NCBI GenBank assembly: GCA_963772825.1
Contig: CAVYYX010000020.1
Span: 62,001 to 126,000 of the forward strand
DNA length: 64,000 nt
Source: Desertimonas sp963772825
GTDB taxonomy: Bacteria > Actinomycetota > Acidimicrobiia > Acidimicrobiales > Ilumatobacteraceae
Direction of reading: 5' to 3'
Below, in pieces: positions 26,326 to 35,922 of the stretch; the first letter of the stretch is position 1; each line of letters opens with the position of its first letter. Both the position numbers and the translations under genes were made by a program. Below the pieces are notes generated by a model, which was given only the letters and a program-made list of their open reading frames with translations, had not been told where the DNA came from and made no database searches.

Positions 26326-26560
26326 CGCCGCCGCAGCGCCACCCGCTGGTCGCCACTGAGCCCGCCGAAGATCCCAGCCGGGGTGTCGGCGTCGTGCTCG
26401 AGGACACCAACGGGTCGACGGCTTGCCGATACCGGTGATCGTCGCCCGGGCGACACCGCATCCCGAGCCACCGCCGACGGGTCACCCGGCAGCCTCGAGC
26501 GGCGGCATGCCGACGCAGCGGGCCCGCACATGGGTTCGCCAAACGGCACCACGCCGGGCG
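26320..26560 (-). pseudogene. WhiB-family remnant with several frameshifts
   Basis: One minus frame ends PAGIFGGLSGDQRVALRRRQ, the invariant WhiB G-(I/V)-(W/F)-G-G turn and basic tail, with a stop at about 26324. Upstream in another frame, VWRTHVRARCVGMPPLEA resembles the WhiB N-terminus with its first cluster Cys. The intervening CxxC region is scrambled over frames. It is a dead copy; an intact WhiB gene lies at 34522-34761. Confidence 0.55.
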
Positions 26561-27350
26561 CCGACGGGCCGCCCACCACACCTTGGCCGCCCGGCGCAAC
26601 CCGGCCCGGCATCTCGAGCAGCGACAGCCCTGACGCCAGGTCGTCGCCGTCCCATGCTCACCTCGATCGAGAGCACGTACCGGCGACACCGACGAAAGAT
26701 GGTAGTTGCACCTGCAATCACCTGATTGGCCGCTGTGTGGCCCGTTGAGCGACGCAAGCTGGCGAGATTGCGAACGGTGCCTGAGGTGCAAGCGGTTCAA
26801 GCAGGCTGATGGTCTGCTCCTGTGCCCCGCTGTGGACCCACCGAGGATCTTCGCCAGGAGGCCATCGTTCGGCCGGCGACGACCGGTGCCCGACCCGATG
26901 GCCGCCGACCAGCTCGACGGTGAGGCTCGGGTCAGTCGGCAGGGCAGGTCCGCCGACCCCACAACATCCACGGCCAAGGCGAGCCACAACGCCGACACGA
27001 CCCCGGCAATGACTGCGGATGTCCAGGGTGCGGGCGATCGGGACACCGGCGGTTGCAACCGGTGCCAGCGCAAGATCCGTTCGACTCAGGAGATGCCACC
27101 GGCACCGGTTGCCCCCCACCCGAATACATCGTCCAAAGGCCCTTCATTGGATACGGCCAATCGTCGACCGGAGTGCGGGCGATCCGGCAGTGCTATGCAC
27201 TGCTGACGCCGCCGATCGAGTGTCGCGGAACGCGACGGCGGCACTAGCCGGTCGGTTGGCCGCTCGACGACTGAACGGATACTGGTCGTCTACTAGCTCT
27301 TTCGGCCTCTGACCGGTCGATCGGCGTGCATCATCCCTGCTAGATGGCCT
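26561..27350. other. Stretch without recognisable intact gene
   Basis: About 790 bp between the WhiB relic and the 3' end of rnpB. The frames on both strands are broken and none gives a family I recognise. A hydrophobic run in one minus frame near 26.95-27.03 kb (VIAGVVSALWLALAVDVVG) may be the remains of a membrane segment. The second copy of the 17-bp repeat is at 27278-27294. Confidence 0.4.
27278..27294. repeat. 17-bp exact direct repeat, copy 2
   Basis: Identical to 25858-25874. It lies 57 bp before the rnpB 3' end copy at 27351. Confidence 0.6.
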
Positions 27351-27727
<377 letters not shown>

Positions 27728-27792
27728 ACTCCCAGGCTACCGGCAGGCCGCCGCGAGCCCGGAACTGGGCGGCCGGCACGCCGGAAAGCGGG

Positions 27793-27840
27793 CCGGAGGC
27801 CGCCCAGATCGGGAACTGGACCGGAGGCCGCCCAGATCGG
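27793..27840. repeat. 20-bp direct repeat upstream of rnpB
   Basis: CCGGAGGCCGCCCAGATCGG occurs at 27793-27812 and 27821-27840, with GAACTGGA between. It lies between the rnpB 5' end and the ferritin-like gene stop. It may simply be a short duplication, or it may form alternative hairpins in the upstream region. Confidence 0.7.
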
Positions 27841-27848
27841 CAACGGTG

Positions 27849-28710
27849 CTAGGCGGGGCAGGTCTCGCCCTCGTAGGCGTAGGAGTTCTCGGCCGGCGTC
27901 TCGAGGTTGATGGTGAAGCGTTGGCCGGCTTCGTCGACGACTCCGACCTGCAGCGGCACGGGCGTGAGCTGTCCGAACCGCGCCGAGATGGCGAAGTGCG
28001 GCGGCAGCCCCTCGTTGTCGGTGTCCGGCTCCTCGCCGGACGAGAGGACCGGCGAGACGTACCCCTCGGGTGGTGGCGTGGCGCGCAGCGCGGCGGTCGC
28101 CGATCGCCGGCTCGCCGCGGCGCCGGCTCCGATCACCTCGGCACGCAGGGCCGGGTCGGCGAGACGCTCGATGTAGGTCTGGGCCGTTGCCGCCTCGAGC
28201 GTTTCGAGGGCATCGGCGGTCGCCAGCGCATCCCGGCTGGGATCGTCCGACGGTGGAATCTCGACCCCGTCGACGGTCGCCCCGACGATGTGATCGATCA
28301 CCGGCTGCAAGCGTCCGGCTCATGAGCCACGCGTTGGGACACTCGTAGGGCTCGCCGCCTGCGGCGGTGGTCAGATCGGCGAAGGCGACCGCAGCACCGG
28401 CGTGCTCGTCGATGAAGCGGGTGAGCAGGGAGGCGACATCTTCGTCGAGACCGTCGATGCCGGCAAGGGCCTCGTAGACGGCGATGATCGAGTACTCCAG
28501 CGAGGTCAGCGTGCGCAGCAGGACCACATCGTTGACGTCGCCTTCTGGCGGTTCCGTGCGTTCTGGGGCTTCGCCCACGCGAGTGGGCTCGGCGGCTTCG
28601 TCACGGCATGCCGCGAGCACGGCGGCGAGGCCGACCGAGGTGGCGCCCAAGGCCAACAGTCGCCGGCGGCTGAGTGGCTCGCGGTTCGGGAGGTCGGCGC
28701 TGCTCGTCAC
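27849..28710 (-). pseudogene. Ferritin-like domain lipoprotein (frameshifted)
   Basis: It starts at GTG 28710, overlapping the stop of the upstream gene as GTGA, with GGAGG 6-10 bases before. The N-terminus combines twin arginine-type residues and a lipobox (SRRRLLALGATSVGLAAVLA then Ala-Cys). The four-helix ferritin-like part reads LTSLEYSIIAVYEALAGIDG and FIDEHAGAAVAFADLTTAAG. Near 28315 one base moves the frame. The expected continuation (QPVIDHIVGATVDGVEIPPS, LEAATAQTYIERLADPALRA, ending GETCPA) is in another frame and stops at 27849. A restored product has about 287 residues. It is a partner of the gene at 28707-29312. Confidence 0.78.
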
Positions 28711-29312
28711 GTCGTCCTCCAACCGGCCGCCCCGTCGGGTGGCGTCAGCGGTTCGCCCTCGGCGACGAGCATGGCGTCGAGGTCGTCGCCGTGGCCGGCA
28801 ACGTCGGCGAGCACCGTTCCGTGCCGCGCCTCGACGACGAGGAACGAGGCGATCGCCGCGAAACCGTCGACGCCCTCGAGCCGACCGATGAGATCGGTGT
28901 GCGTCGCGACGATCGTCGACTCCAGCTCGGTCCCGGACGTCGCGACGTCGACGGCGTCGCCACCCTCGAATCCTCCGACGAGCTCGTCGAACAACGCGTC
29001 GTCACGCTGTTGTGGAGCGTCGACCCCGAGGATGCCGGACAGCCGGTTGGCGTACTCCTTGTGGTTGTCGCGCAGCGTCGTGAACACGTCGGCGAGGTCG
29101 CTGTCGGCAAGGCCGCCGTCGAGCGCGGCTTGGTACAGGTCGCGGGCGGTGAGCTCGACCGTCTGGGCGAAGCCGAGGAGGGCCACGTCGTCCGCTGTCG
29201 GGCGGCGTGGCGCGGTGGTCGTCGATTCGGCAGCGGGCGCGCTCTCGACTGGCCCGGACGCCGGCGGCGACGTCGGCGGCGCCGTACGTGGCGACGCGGT
29301 TCGTATGTCCAC
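28707..29312 (-). CDS. Ferritin-like domain protein
   Basis: 201 residues from GTG at 29312, which has GAAAGGA about 10 bases upstream (a TTG at 29330 is possible). After a Pro/Ser/Ala-rich N-terminus of about 40 residues come helices of the ferritin-like type: DDVALLGFAQTVELTARDLY, LADVFTTLRDNHKEYANRLS, FLVVEARHGTVLADVAGH. E and H residues are spaced as in dinuclear iron four-helix proteins, although ligands cannot be assigned firmly. It is coupled to a second ferritin-like gene by a GTGA overlap. Pairs like this are common in actinobacteria; the substrate is unknown. Confidence 0.75.
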   Translation of the reverse strand: MDIRTASPRTAPPTSPPASGPVESAPAAESTTTAPRRPTADDVALLGFAQTVELTARDLYQAALDGGLADSDLADVFTTLRDNHKEYANRLSGILGVDAPQQRDDALFDELVGGFEGGDAVDVATSGTELESTIVATHTDLIGRLEGVDGFAAIASFLVVEARHGTVLADVAGHGDDLDAMLVAEGEPLTPPDGAAGWRTT

Positions 29313-29372
29313 GAGTCGCGGTCCTTTCAAGTGGCTGGGGTCAGTGAGGGCTGGGGGCGATCGACCGGCAGT

Positions 29373-30829
29373 CTAGAAGTCGAGTGCTGAGAGCTCCGGA
29401 ATCCACCCCGCGGCGCGTTCGACGGCGTCGACCCACTGGGCCCGATCCGCCGAGCGGTCGAGGACGGGCTCAGCGACGAACTTCGGCCTCCACAACGCTG
29501 CTGCGTCGTCGACGTCGTGCCACGCGCCAACGGCGAGACCAGCAAGGAATGCCGCCCCGAGGGTCGTCCCGTCGGCGACCGGGGCGACCTCCACGGACCG
29601 CTGGGTGAGATCGGCAAGGGCCTGCACGAACGTCGGATTGGTGCTCATCCCGCCGTCGACGCGCAACGTGTCGATCGTCAAGGCGGTGTCGTTCTCGGCA
29701 GCCTCGACGAGGTCGACGGCGCGATGCGCCACACCGTCGAGCACGGCTCGTACGACGTGGGCGGCCGTCGTCCCACGAGTGATCCCGAGCAGCGTCCCGC
29801 GCGCCCCGAAGTCCCAGCGTGGCGTGCCGAGACCGAGCAGCGCCGGGACATAGATCACGCCGTCGGCGCTGGCCACGCTCGCGGCGGCTTCGTGACTCGC
29901 CGACGGCGAGTCGATCAGGCCGAGATCCTCGACCAGCCACTGGACGTTGGTGCCCGCCGACAGCATGATCGCTTCGGTACCCCAGGTCAGTGCGCCGTCA
30001 CGCGACCACGCCACGATCGGGTAGGTCCCCGCTGCCGCCCGCCGCTGCGACGCCGGTGCTGCCGGTCCGGTGCACAGGTCGAGCATCCCGCCCGATCCGA
30101 ACGTGATCTTGGCCTGCCCCGGACGCACGCACCCCTGCCCGATGAGCGACGCCTGCTGATCGCCGACGAGCGCGGCGATCGGCGGACCACCGGGCAGCAC
30201 GGTCGCCTCGCCGATGACCCCACACGAGTCGACGATTCGCGGCAGGACGCCCAGCGGGATGTCGAAGATCCCGGCGTGCTCCGCACTCCACGACCCCGGT
30301 TGCGTTCCGCAGAGGCCGGTGACGGCCGCGTTCGTGTGATCGGTGACGTGCACGGACCCGCCGGTCAGCGTCCAGGTCAACCAGCTGTCCACGGTGCCGA
30401 AGCAGAGGTCGCGGTCGCCGGACCTCGGCCACGTTGGCGAGCAACCAGGCCAGCTTGGTGATCGACTGGTTGGGGGCGATCGCCACGCCGTGCTCGGCCT
30501 TCGCGGTGATGCAATCGAACACGGTGCGCAGGTCTTGCCAACCGATGCCCGGACCGATCGGTTCGCCCGTGGCACGGTCCCACAAGATGGTGCTCGCCCG
30601 CTGGTTGGCGATGCCGACGGCGATCGGGGCAGGCCCGCGACCGAGCACTCGTCCTCGCCGCGCCGACCGCCGCCTCGGCCATCGCCGCCGCGTCGAACTC
30701 GACCAGCCCGGGGAACGGTGTGCTCGGTGGCATGGCGACGGCCTCGAGGTCGACGACGTTCAACCGATCGTCGACGAGGGCGGCACGCATCGTCGTCGTC
30801 CCGACGTCGATGACGAGGACTACGGGCAT
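29373..30829 (-). pseudogene. FGGY-family carbohydrate kinase, glycerol kinase-like (two frameshifts)
   Basis: It starts at ATG 30829 with GGAGG eight bases upstream (MPVVLVIDVGTTTMRAALVD). The first frame holds to about 30646, the second (LGRGPAPIAVGIANQRASTI, GPGIGWQDLRTVFDC) to about 30418, and the third (CFGTVDSWLTWTLTGG, ALVGDQQASLIGQGCV, ITFGSGGMLDLCTG, LRVDGGMSTNPTFVQALADL) to the stop at 29373. Joined, they give about 485 residues with a complete ribonuclease H-like kinase fold. It is closest to glycerol kinases (GDQQA, DGG motifs) but not identical to classic GlpK. It is the last gene of the glpD cluster. Either the kinase is inactivated or the assembly has indels. Confidence 0.8.
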
Positions 30830-30830
30830 C

Positions 30831-31271
30831 TCATCGACCTCCATCTCCTCGATCCTGGCGGATGGCGAGACGTGTCGGTTGGATTCCGGCCGAGCGCAAG
30901 CGTTGGCCGGCCAATCCGCCGAGCAAACCGGCGAACATCACGAACGTCAACGTGAACATGGCCGCGAACCACCGCACCTCCTCGCCACGGGCGAGCCGGA
31001 CGACGATGAACACGGCTTGGGCGGCGACGTACGTGCCGCCGGCGGTGACCAGGCCGTGGCTCAGGGGAAAGCCGACCCGCTGGATCCACGCCGCACACCC
31101 TGCGCCAACGAAGAATGCGATCGTGGCGCCGATCGAGAGGCCCACGGCGACCGCCTCGTGGTCTCCGTTGCCGGCGATCCGCGCCCCGATCGCCAGCGGT
31201 AAGGCGAAGATCAACGAGACCGCTGCCCCGGCGCGCACAGCCGCCCAATCCCAGCGCGGCGAAGCGGTCAC
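30831..31271 (-). CDS. Small integral membrane protein
   Basis: 146 residues. Four membrane segments are seen: AAVSLIFALPLAIGARIAG, AVGLSIGATIAFFVGAGCAA, GGTYVAAQAVFIVVRLA and MFTLTFVMFAGLLGGLAGQ. It overlaps the upstream FAD oxidase stop by four bases (ATGA), and its stop lies directly before the kinase start, so it belongs to the glycerol cluster. It has no known transporter signature. A glycerol facilitator is unlikely because no NPA motifs are present. The function is unknown. Confidence 0.75.
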   Translation of the reverse strand: MTASPRWDWAAVRAGAAVSLIFALPLAIGARIAGNGDHEAVAVGLSIGATIAFFVGAGCAAWIQRVGFPLSHGLVTAGGTYVAAQAVFIVVRLARGEEVRWFAAMFTLTFVMFAGLLGGLAGQRLRSAGIQPTRLAIRQDRGDGGR

Positions 31272-32764
31272 GATGCGGTCCCGGCGCTCGCTCGCGGCCA
31301 GGGCTCGTCGCCGAACGGCGATGGCAGGCCGAGCTTGCCAGGGTTGAGGACGCCATGCGGATCGATTGCCTGCTTGATCGCTGCCAACACGCTCAGACCC
31401 TCACCGAGGGCCTCGCCCATGAAGCGCGAACGGTTGATGCCGACACCATGGTGGTGAGACAGGTTGCCGCCACCGGCGAGCGCGGCACGCTGGCCGGCAT
31501 CCCACATCGCCACGTACGTCGACTCGATCTCGCCGGCAGGCGGTTGGGCGAGGAACGTGAAGTAGACGCACGCTCCGTCGGAGTAACTGTGCGACAGATG
31601 GCAACTCGCCGAACGGGAGTGCGCAACGCCGCGGAGCGCTGCGCACACCTGCTCCGAGAGGCCCACGAGGCGACTCCACGGAGCGGCCACCTCCATCGTG
31701 TCGACGACGTAGCCCTGGCGGGTCAGCGATTGCAGCGCGGAGGTGTCGTTGCGATGGACGAGCCAAGCATCGACGACCTCGCTTCCGGCCTCCGTCGCTC
31801 CGTCGACGCACCGGGCGACGATCGCCATCGTCGCGTCGACCAACTCGCGTTGGCCCTCGTCGAGCACGATCAAGGTGCAGGTCGTGCCGTCGCCGCCCCG
31901 TCCGCCCCCGAGTGATTCGAACTCGTCGTAGAGACGTAGCACCGCGGGAGTCGCGCCGCTCCGCAAGATCCGTCGACATGCCTCGACACCGTCAGCGAAC
32001 GAGGCGAAGTGGTAGGCGGCGCGGTGCTCGGCAACAGGGCGAGGGTGGGCCCGCAACCATGCCCGAGTGATGATCCCCAGCGTCCCCTCGGACCCGACGA
32101 ACAAGGCGTTGAGATCGGGACCGGTAGCGGCGGCCGGAGCGCCACCGGTGCGCACGACACGGCCGTCGGCGAGGACCACCTCGAGCCCGACGACGAGGTC
32201 CTCGATCTTGCCGTAGCGGGTCGAGTACTGGCCGGCGCCGCGGCAGGCGATCCAGCCACCGACGGTCGCCAGGTCGAAGCTCTGCGGGAAGTGCCCGACG
32301 CTGAGGTCGTGGCGGGCGAGCTCATCCTCCAGTTCGGGTCCGAACGTGCCGGCGGCGACCTCGACGACGCCCGAAGTCTCGTCGATGTCGCCGACGCCAC
32401 GCAGGCCGGTGACGTCGAGGAGCACGCCGCCAAACGCCGGAACGGCGCCGCCGGACACGCCGCTGCGCCCCGCGCTGACCGTCAAGGGGATCCGTTCGCG
32501 GTGGCAGAGGGCGGCGACCGCGGCGACCTGTTGCGTCGTCGCCGGCCGGCTCACGGCCGCTGCCCGGCAGGGCACGGCGCCGGCCAACGACCAGTGCAGG
32601 GCGAGCGGCCACCAGTCCCGTGACGCCTCGGCCGTGGTCTGCTCGTCGGTCGCCAGGGGGGCAAGCTCGGCGAGCTCACGGAGCACCGAATCGGAGACGT
32701 CCGCGCCGGCCGGCCAGCGCCCGTCGGTGCCCGTCAACTCGATCGGCGGGGTCGGGGCGCTCAC
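31268..32764 (-). CDS. FAD-linked oxidase, alkyl-DHAP synthase (AGPS)-like
   Basis: 498 residues from GTG at 32764 (GTGA overlap with glpD). The PCMH/VAO-type FAD domain reads RPATTQQVAAVAALCHRERI, LTVSAGRSGVSGGAVP, GHFPQSFDLATVGGWIACRG (AGPS-type) and LFVGSEGTLGIITRAWLRAH. The C-terminal cap ends with the His cluster NLSHHHGVGINRSRFM, typical of alkyldihydroxyacetonephosphate synthases, and DPHGVLNPGKLG. AGPS swaps the acyl group of acyl-DHAP for a fatty alcohol, while related enzymes oxidise hydroxy acids. Position between glpD, which makes DHAP, and a glycerol kinase-like gene suits a DHAP-linked role, but the reaction is inferred only. Confidence 0.85.
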   Translation of the reverse strand: MSAPTPPIELTGTDGRWPAGADVSDSVLRELAELAPLATDEQTTAEASRDWWPLALHWSLAGAVPCRAAAVSRPATTQQVAAVAALCHRERIPLTVSAGRSGVSGGAVPAFGGVLLDVTGLRGVGDIDETSGVVEVAAGTFGPELEDELARHDLSVGHFPQSFDLATVGGWIACRGAGQYSTRYGKIEDLVVGLEVVLADGRVVRTGGAPAAATGPDLNALFVGSEGTLGIITRAWLRAHPRPVAEHRAAYHFASFADGVEACRRILRSGATPAVLRLYDEFESLGGGRGGDGTTCTLIVLDEGQRELVDATMAIVARCVDGATEAGSEVVDAWLVHRNDTSALQSLTRQGYVVDTMEVAAPWSRLVGLSEQVCAALRGVAHSRSASCHLSHSYSDGACVYFTFLAQPPAGEIESTYVAMWDAGQRAALAGGGNLSHHHGVGINRSRFMGEALGEGLSVLAAIKQAIDPHGVLNPGKLGLPSPFGDEPWPRASAGTAS

Positions 32765-34401
32765 TTGGCGTCGGCGTGCTCTTGGGCCACGAGGTCGGCG
32801 TACTCGGCGAGCTGGCGATGGCGTTCGGAGGCGTCCCAACCGAGTTCCTCGGCGAGTAGATCGGCGGCGTCGTCGGCGGCGGCGAGGGTCGCGGCGCGGT
32901 CGAGGAGGTGAGCGCGGGTGCGCCGCGTGAGCACGTCGAGCAGCGTTGTCGCCATTTCGTGACGTGCCGCGTACACCGCTTCGGCGCGCAGATACGGGAG
33001 ACCCGGCACGAGCGGTGCGCCGAGCTCGGCGTCCTTGGCGACGAGTTCGTCGATCGCCGTGGCGAGCGTGCCGTAGCGATCGGCGAGGTGCGCCTCGGGC
33101 GTACCCGCGGCGAGCTCGCTGAAGCCATCAGCGCCGAGCAGAAGGAGCTTCTTGGTGCGGCACCGGCCCCGCTGCCCGAGGATCCCGACGACCACGTTGA
33201 CCGTGTCCTCGGCCATCTCCCGGTAGGTCGTCAGCTTTCCGCCGGCGACGGCGACGACGCCGGCCGGGCTCGTCGTCACCCGGTGGCGGCGTGACAGGTC
33301 AGCGGTGCGTCCGCTGCTCGCCGAGCGCACCAACGGGCGCAACCCGGCCCACACGCCGGTGACGTCGGCCGTCGTGAGATGCGTTCCGATGACCGCGTTG
33401 ACGGCCTCGAGCACGTAGTCGATATCGGTCGCCGTGCACGGCGGGTCGTCGAGTCGCCCCTCGTAGTCCGTGTCCGTCGTGCCGATGTAGGTGTGCGTGA
33501 ACGTCCCTCCCGGCTGGGGGCCCCACGGCACGACGAACAGGCTGCGCCGATCGCCCGGAACCGGGACCACGGCCGCGGTGTCGTTGCGCACCAGTGCCCA
33601 CGGCACGGTGACGTGGACGCCTTTCGCTGGACGAATCGTCTCGCTGATCGTCCCATCCTCGAGGGCGCGGACCTTGTCGGCCCACACGCCGGCGGCGTTG
33701 ACGACGACGCGGGCTGCGATGGCGAACTCACCGTCGCCAGCGTCGACTCGGGCGCCGACGACACGGCCATCCTGATCGTGATCAAAGGCGGTGACCCGGC
33801 AGCGGTTGGCCACGGCCGCGCCATGCGCCGCGGCAGTCCGCGCCACGGCGAGCACGAGGCGGGCGTCATCGACGGTGGCGTCGTAGTAGATGTAGCCGTA
33901 GGCGAGCTTGTCGCGTGGCAGGGTCGGTAGGTGGCCGCCGGCCTCGTCACGTTTGAGGCGCTTGTGCAGCTTGCCGATGCGCCATCCGCCGGTCAGGTCG
34001 TACATCCACATCGCCGAGCCGAGGGCGCGAGCAACGCGACGGTTGATCAACCCGTCGCGCTTGAGGATCGGCAGGAGGAACGGGAGGAGCTTCACGAGGT
34101 GGGGAGCGTTGCGGCACAGCCGTTTGCGCTCGCGGAGTGCCTCGTAGACCAGTCGCACCTCGCCGGACTGGAGGTAGCGGATGCCACCGTGGACCAATTT
34201 GGAGCTCTTCGACGACGTCCCGGAGGCGAAGTCGTCGGCCTCGACGAGGGCCGTGCGCAGCCCGCGCGAGGCGGCGTCGAGGGCGACTCCGACACCGGTG
34301 ATGCCGCCGCCGACGACCAGCACGTCGAACGTTTCCGTGGCCAACCGATGGACCATCGCCGCCCGATCGAACGGTTGCTCGACGGGCTGCGGCGACGTCA
34401 C
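32761..34401 (-). CDS. glpD: FAD-dependent glycerol-3-phosphate dehydrogenase
   Basis: 546 residues from GTG at 34401. The FAD-binding Gly motif is at about 31-36 (FDVLVVGGGITGVGVALDAA), followed by SGTSSKSSKLVHGGIRYLQ, the GlpD/GlpA signature, and VVNAAGVWADKVR. RRHRVTTSPAGVVAVAGGKL and TTYREMAEDTV close the FAD domain, and a C-terminal helical domain follows (about 410-546). It oxidises sn-glycerol-3-phosphate to DHAP, feeding electrons to quinone at the membrane. It is the first gene of a four-gene overlapping cluster. A 120-bp divergent region separates it from whiB. Confidence 0.95.
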   Translation of the reverse strand: MTSPQPVEQPFDRAAMVHRLATETFDVLVVGGGITGVGVALDAASRGLRTALVEADDFASGTSSKSSKLVHGGIRYLQSGEVRLVYEALRERKRLCRNAPHLVKLLPFLLPILKRDGLINRRVARALGSAMWMYDLTGGWRIGKLHKRLKRDEAGGHLPTLPRDKLAYGYIYYDATVDDARLVLAVARTAAAHGAAVANRCRVTAFDHDQDGRVVGARVDAGDGEFAIAARVVVNAAGVWADKVRALEDGTISETIRPAKGVHVTVPWALVRNDTAAVVPVPGDRRSLFVVPWGPQPGGTFTHTYIGTTDTDYEGRLDDPPCTATDIDYVLEAVNAVIGTHLTTADVTGVWAGLRPLVRSASSGRTADLSRRHRVTTSPAGVVAVAGGKLTTYREMAEDTVNVVVGILGQRGRCRTKKLLLLGADGFSELAAGTPEAHLADRYGTLATAIDELVAKDAELGAPLVPGLPYLRAEAVYAARHEMATTLLDVLTRRTRAHLLDRAATLAAADDAADLLAEELGWDASERHRQLAEYADLVAQEHADAK

Positions 34402-34521
34402 GCCCGCATCATAGGGACGACCTGACGACGGGCACCGGGGCTCAGGAATTGCCTCTGGACCGGGCGCTCCCGGTGGTTCTAGGGTGCTGGCCACAGACCA
34501 CCGGGGATTGGGGGATCCGCA

Positions 34522-34761
34522 TTGTCGGTGAAGCAAATCGAGTGGCGCAAGTTGGGTGCATGTCGAGGGCTGGACGCAGCGATCTTCTACCCCGACGATG
34601 AGGACGACGCCGTCGAGGCGAAGGCGGTGTGCGAAGGCTGCTCGGTGCGAGTCGCCTGTCTCGAGCACGCCCTGATGCACCGAGAGAAGGCCGGGGTGTG
34701 GGGCGGCTGCACCGAGCGAGAGCGTCGCCGGATCATTCGCCAGCGTCGCCGCCCGGCCTGA
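34522..34761 (+). CDS. WhiB-family transcriptional regulator
   Basis: 79 residues from TTG at 34522 (a GTG at 34528 is possible). Four cluster cysteines are present: LGACRGLD, then VCEGCSVRVAC with CxxC and a further C six residues later. The G-V-W-G-G turn (KAGVWGGCTERERRR) and a basic C-terminal tail (IIRQRRRPA) complete the family pattern. WhiB-like proteins hold a 4Fe-4S cluster and act with the principal sigma factor in redox or developmental control. The short length is like WhiB1/WhiB2-type proteins; the exact subgroup is unclear. Confidence 0.92.
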   Translation: MSVKQIEWRKLGACRGLDAAIFYPDDEDDAVEAKAVCEGCSVRVACLEHALMHREKAGVWGGCTERERRRIIRQRRRPA

Positions 34762-34824
34762 CGACCGCCGCCGGGACGCCAACGCCGTCGCCGCCGGCGG
34801 GGCGACTGAATAGATTCACGTCGC

Positions 34825-35922
34825 GTGACCGTGCCCGAACCTGAGAGCGACCTGTCGGCGAGCGTCGAGGAGCTGGTGTCGTACGGCGGTTGGCCGGCAG
34901 TGATCACGCAGCTCATCGAGGGTCGTGACCTCACCGCTCACCAGGCGGCCACGGCGATGGGGGCGATCCTCGCGGACGGGGCGACACCGGCCCAGCTGAT
35001 CGCCTTCTCGGTGGCCCTGCGGATCAAGGGCGAGACGGCTGACGAGTTGTCCGGTTTGCTCGACGCCGTGCTCTCGGCGGCAACGCTCGTGCCGCTCGGC
35101 GAGGTGTTGCGATCGCGGGCCGTCGACATCGTGGGGACGGGCGGCGATCGCTCGCACTCGATCAACGTTTCGACGATGGCGGCGATCGTGACGGCGGGTG
35201 CCGGCGTGCCGGTGTGCAAGCACGGTGCCCGTGCCGCGTCGTCGCGGTGTGGCACCGCCGATGTCCTCGAAGCGCTCGGCGTGGCGATCGAGCTGTCGCC
35301 CGAAGGCGTGCTGCGATGCGTGGAGGAGGCCGGCATCGGTTTCTGTTTCGCGCCGAGGTTTCACCCCGCCTTCCGGTTTGCTGCGCCGGCACGCCGAGAG
35401 GTCGGCGTTCCGCTCGTGTTCAACCTGCTCGGGCCGATGGCCAACCCCGGTCGAGTGCGCCGCCAGGTGATCGGTGTCGCGGACGCCCGCTTCGCCGAGG
35501 GAATGTTGGCATCGCTTCGGGCCCATGGGTCGACGGATGTGTGGATCGTCCACGGCGGCGGCCTCGACGAGCTGACGATTACCGGTGCCTCAACGGTGTT
35601 GGCGATGGCCCACGACGGCAGCGTCGATACGTTCGAGGTCGATCCGGTCGCCCTCGGGTTCGTCCCGGCCACCAACGAGCAGTTGGAGGGGGCCGATCCA
35701 GCGCACAACGCCGCGGTCGTCCGACGGGTGCTCGACGGAGAGCGTGGTCCGCACCGCGACATCGCCGTGCTCAACGCCGCGGCCGCGCTCGTGGTGGCGG
35801 ATGCGGCCGACGGTTTGGAGGAAGGCGTCGCGCAGGCCACGGCGGCAATCGACAGCGGCAAGGCCGCCGCCACGCTCGACGCGTGGATCGCTGCTTCCCA
35901 AGCGGCAGCGAGCACTGCATGA
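34825..35922 (+). CDS. trpD: Anthranilate phosphoribosyltransferase
   Basis: 365 residues from GTG at 34825. The PRPP-binding motif is VDIVGTGGDRSHSINVSTMA, followed by VCKHGARAASSRCGTADVLE. The usual KHGNR reads KHGAR, with Ala where Asn is normal. FAPRFHPAFRFAAPARREVG and VFNLLGPMANPGRVRRQVIG complete the family. It joins anthranilate and PRPP in tryptophan synthesis. No other trp genes are near. Its stop overlaps the start of thrB (ATGA). An Asn-to-Ala change in the anthranilate site deserves attention because trpD-like paralogues with other substrates exist. Confidence 0.9.
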   Translation: MTVPEPESDLSASVEELVSYGGWPAVITQLIEGRDLTAHQAATAMGAILADGATPAQLIAFSVALRIKGETADELSGLLDAVLSAATLVPLGEVLRSRAVDIVGTGGDRSHSINVSTMAAIVTAGAGVPVCKHGARAASSRCGTADVLEALGVAIELSPEGVLRCVEEAGIGFCFAPRFHPAFRFAAPARREVGVPLVFNLLGPMANPGRVRRQVIGVADARFAEGMLASLRAHGSTDVWIVHGGGLDELTITGASTVLAMAHDGSVDTFEVDPVALGFVPATNEQLEGADPAHNAAVVRRVLDGERGPHRDIAVLNAAAALVVADAADGLEEGVAQATAAIDSGKAAATLDAWIAASQAAASTA

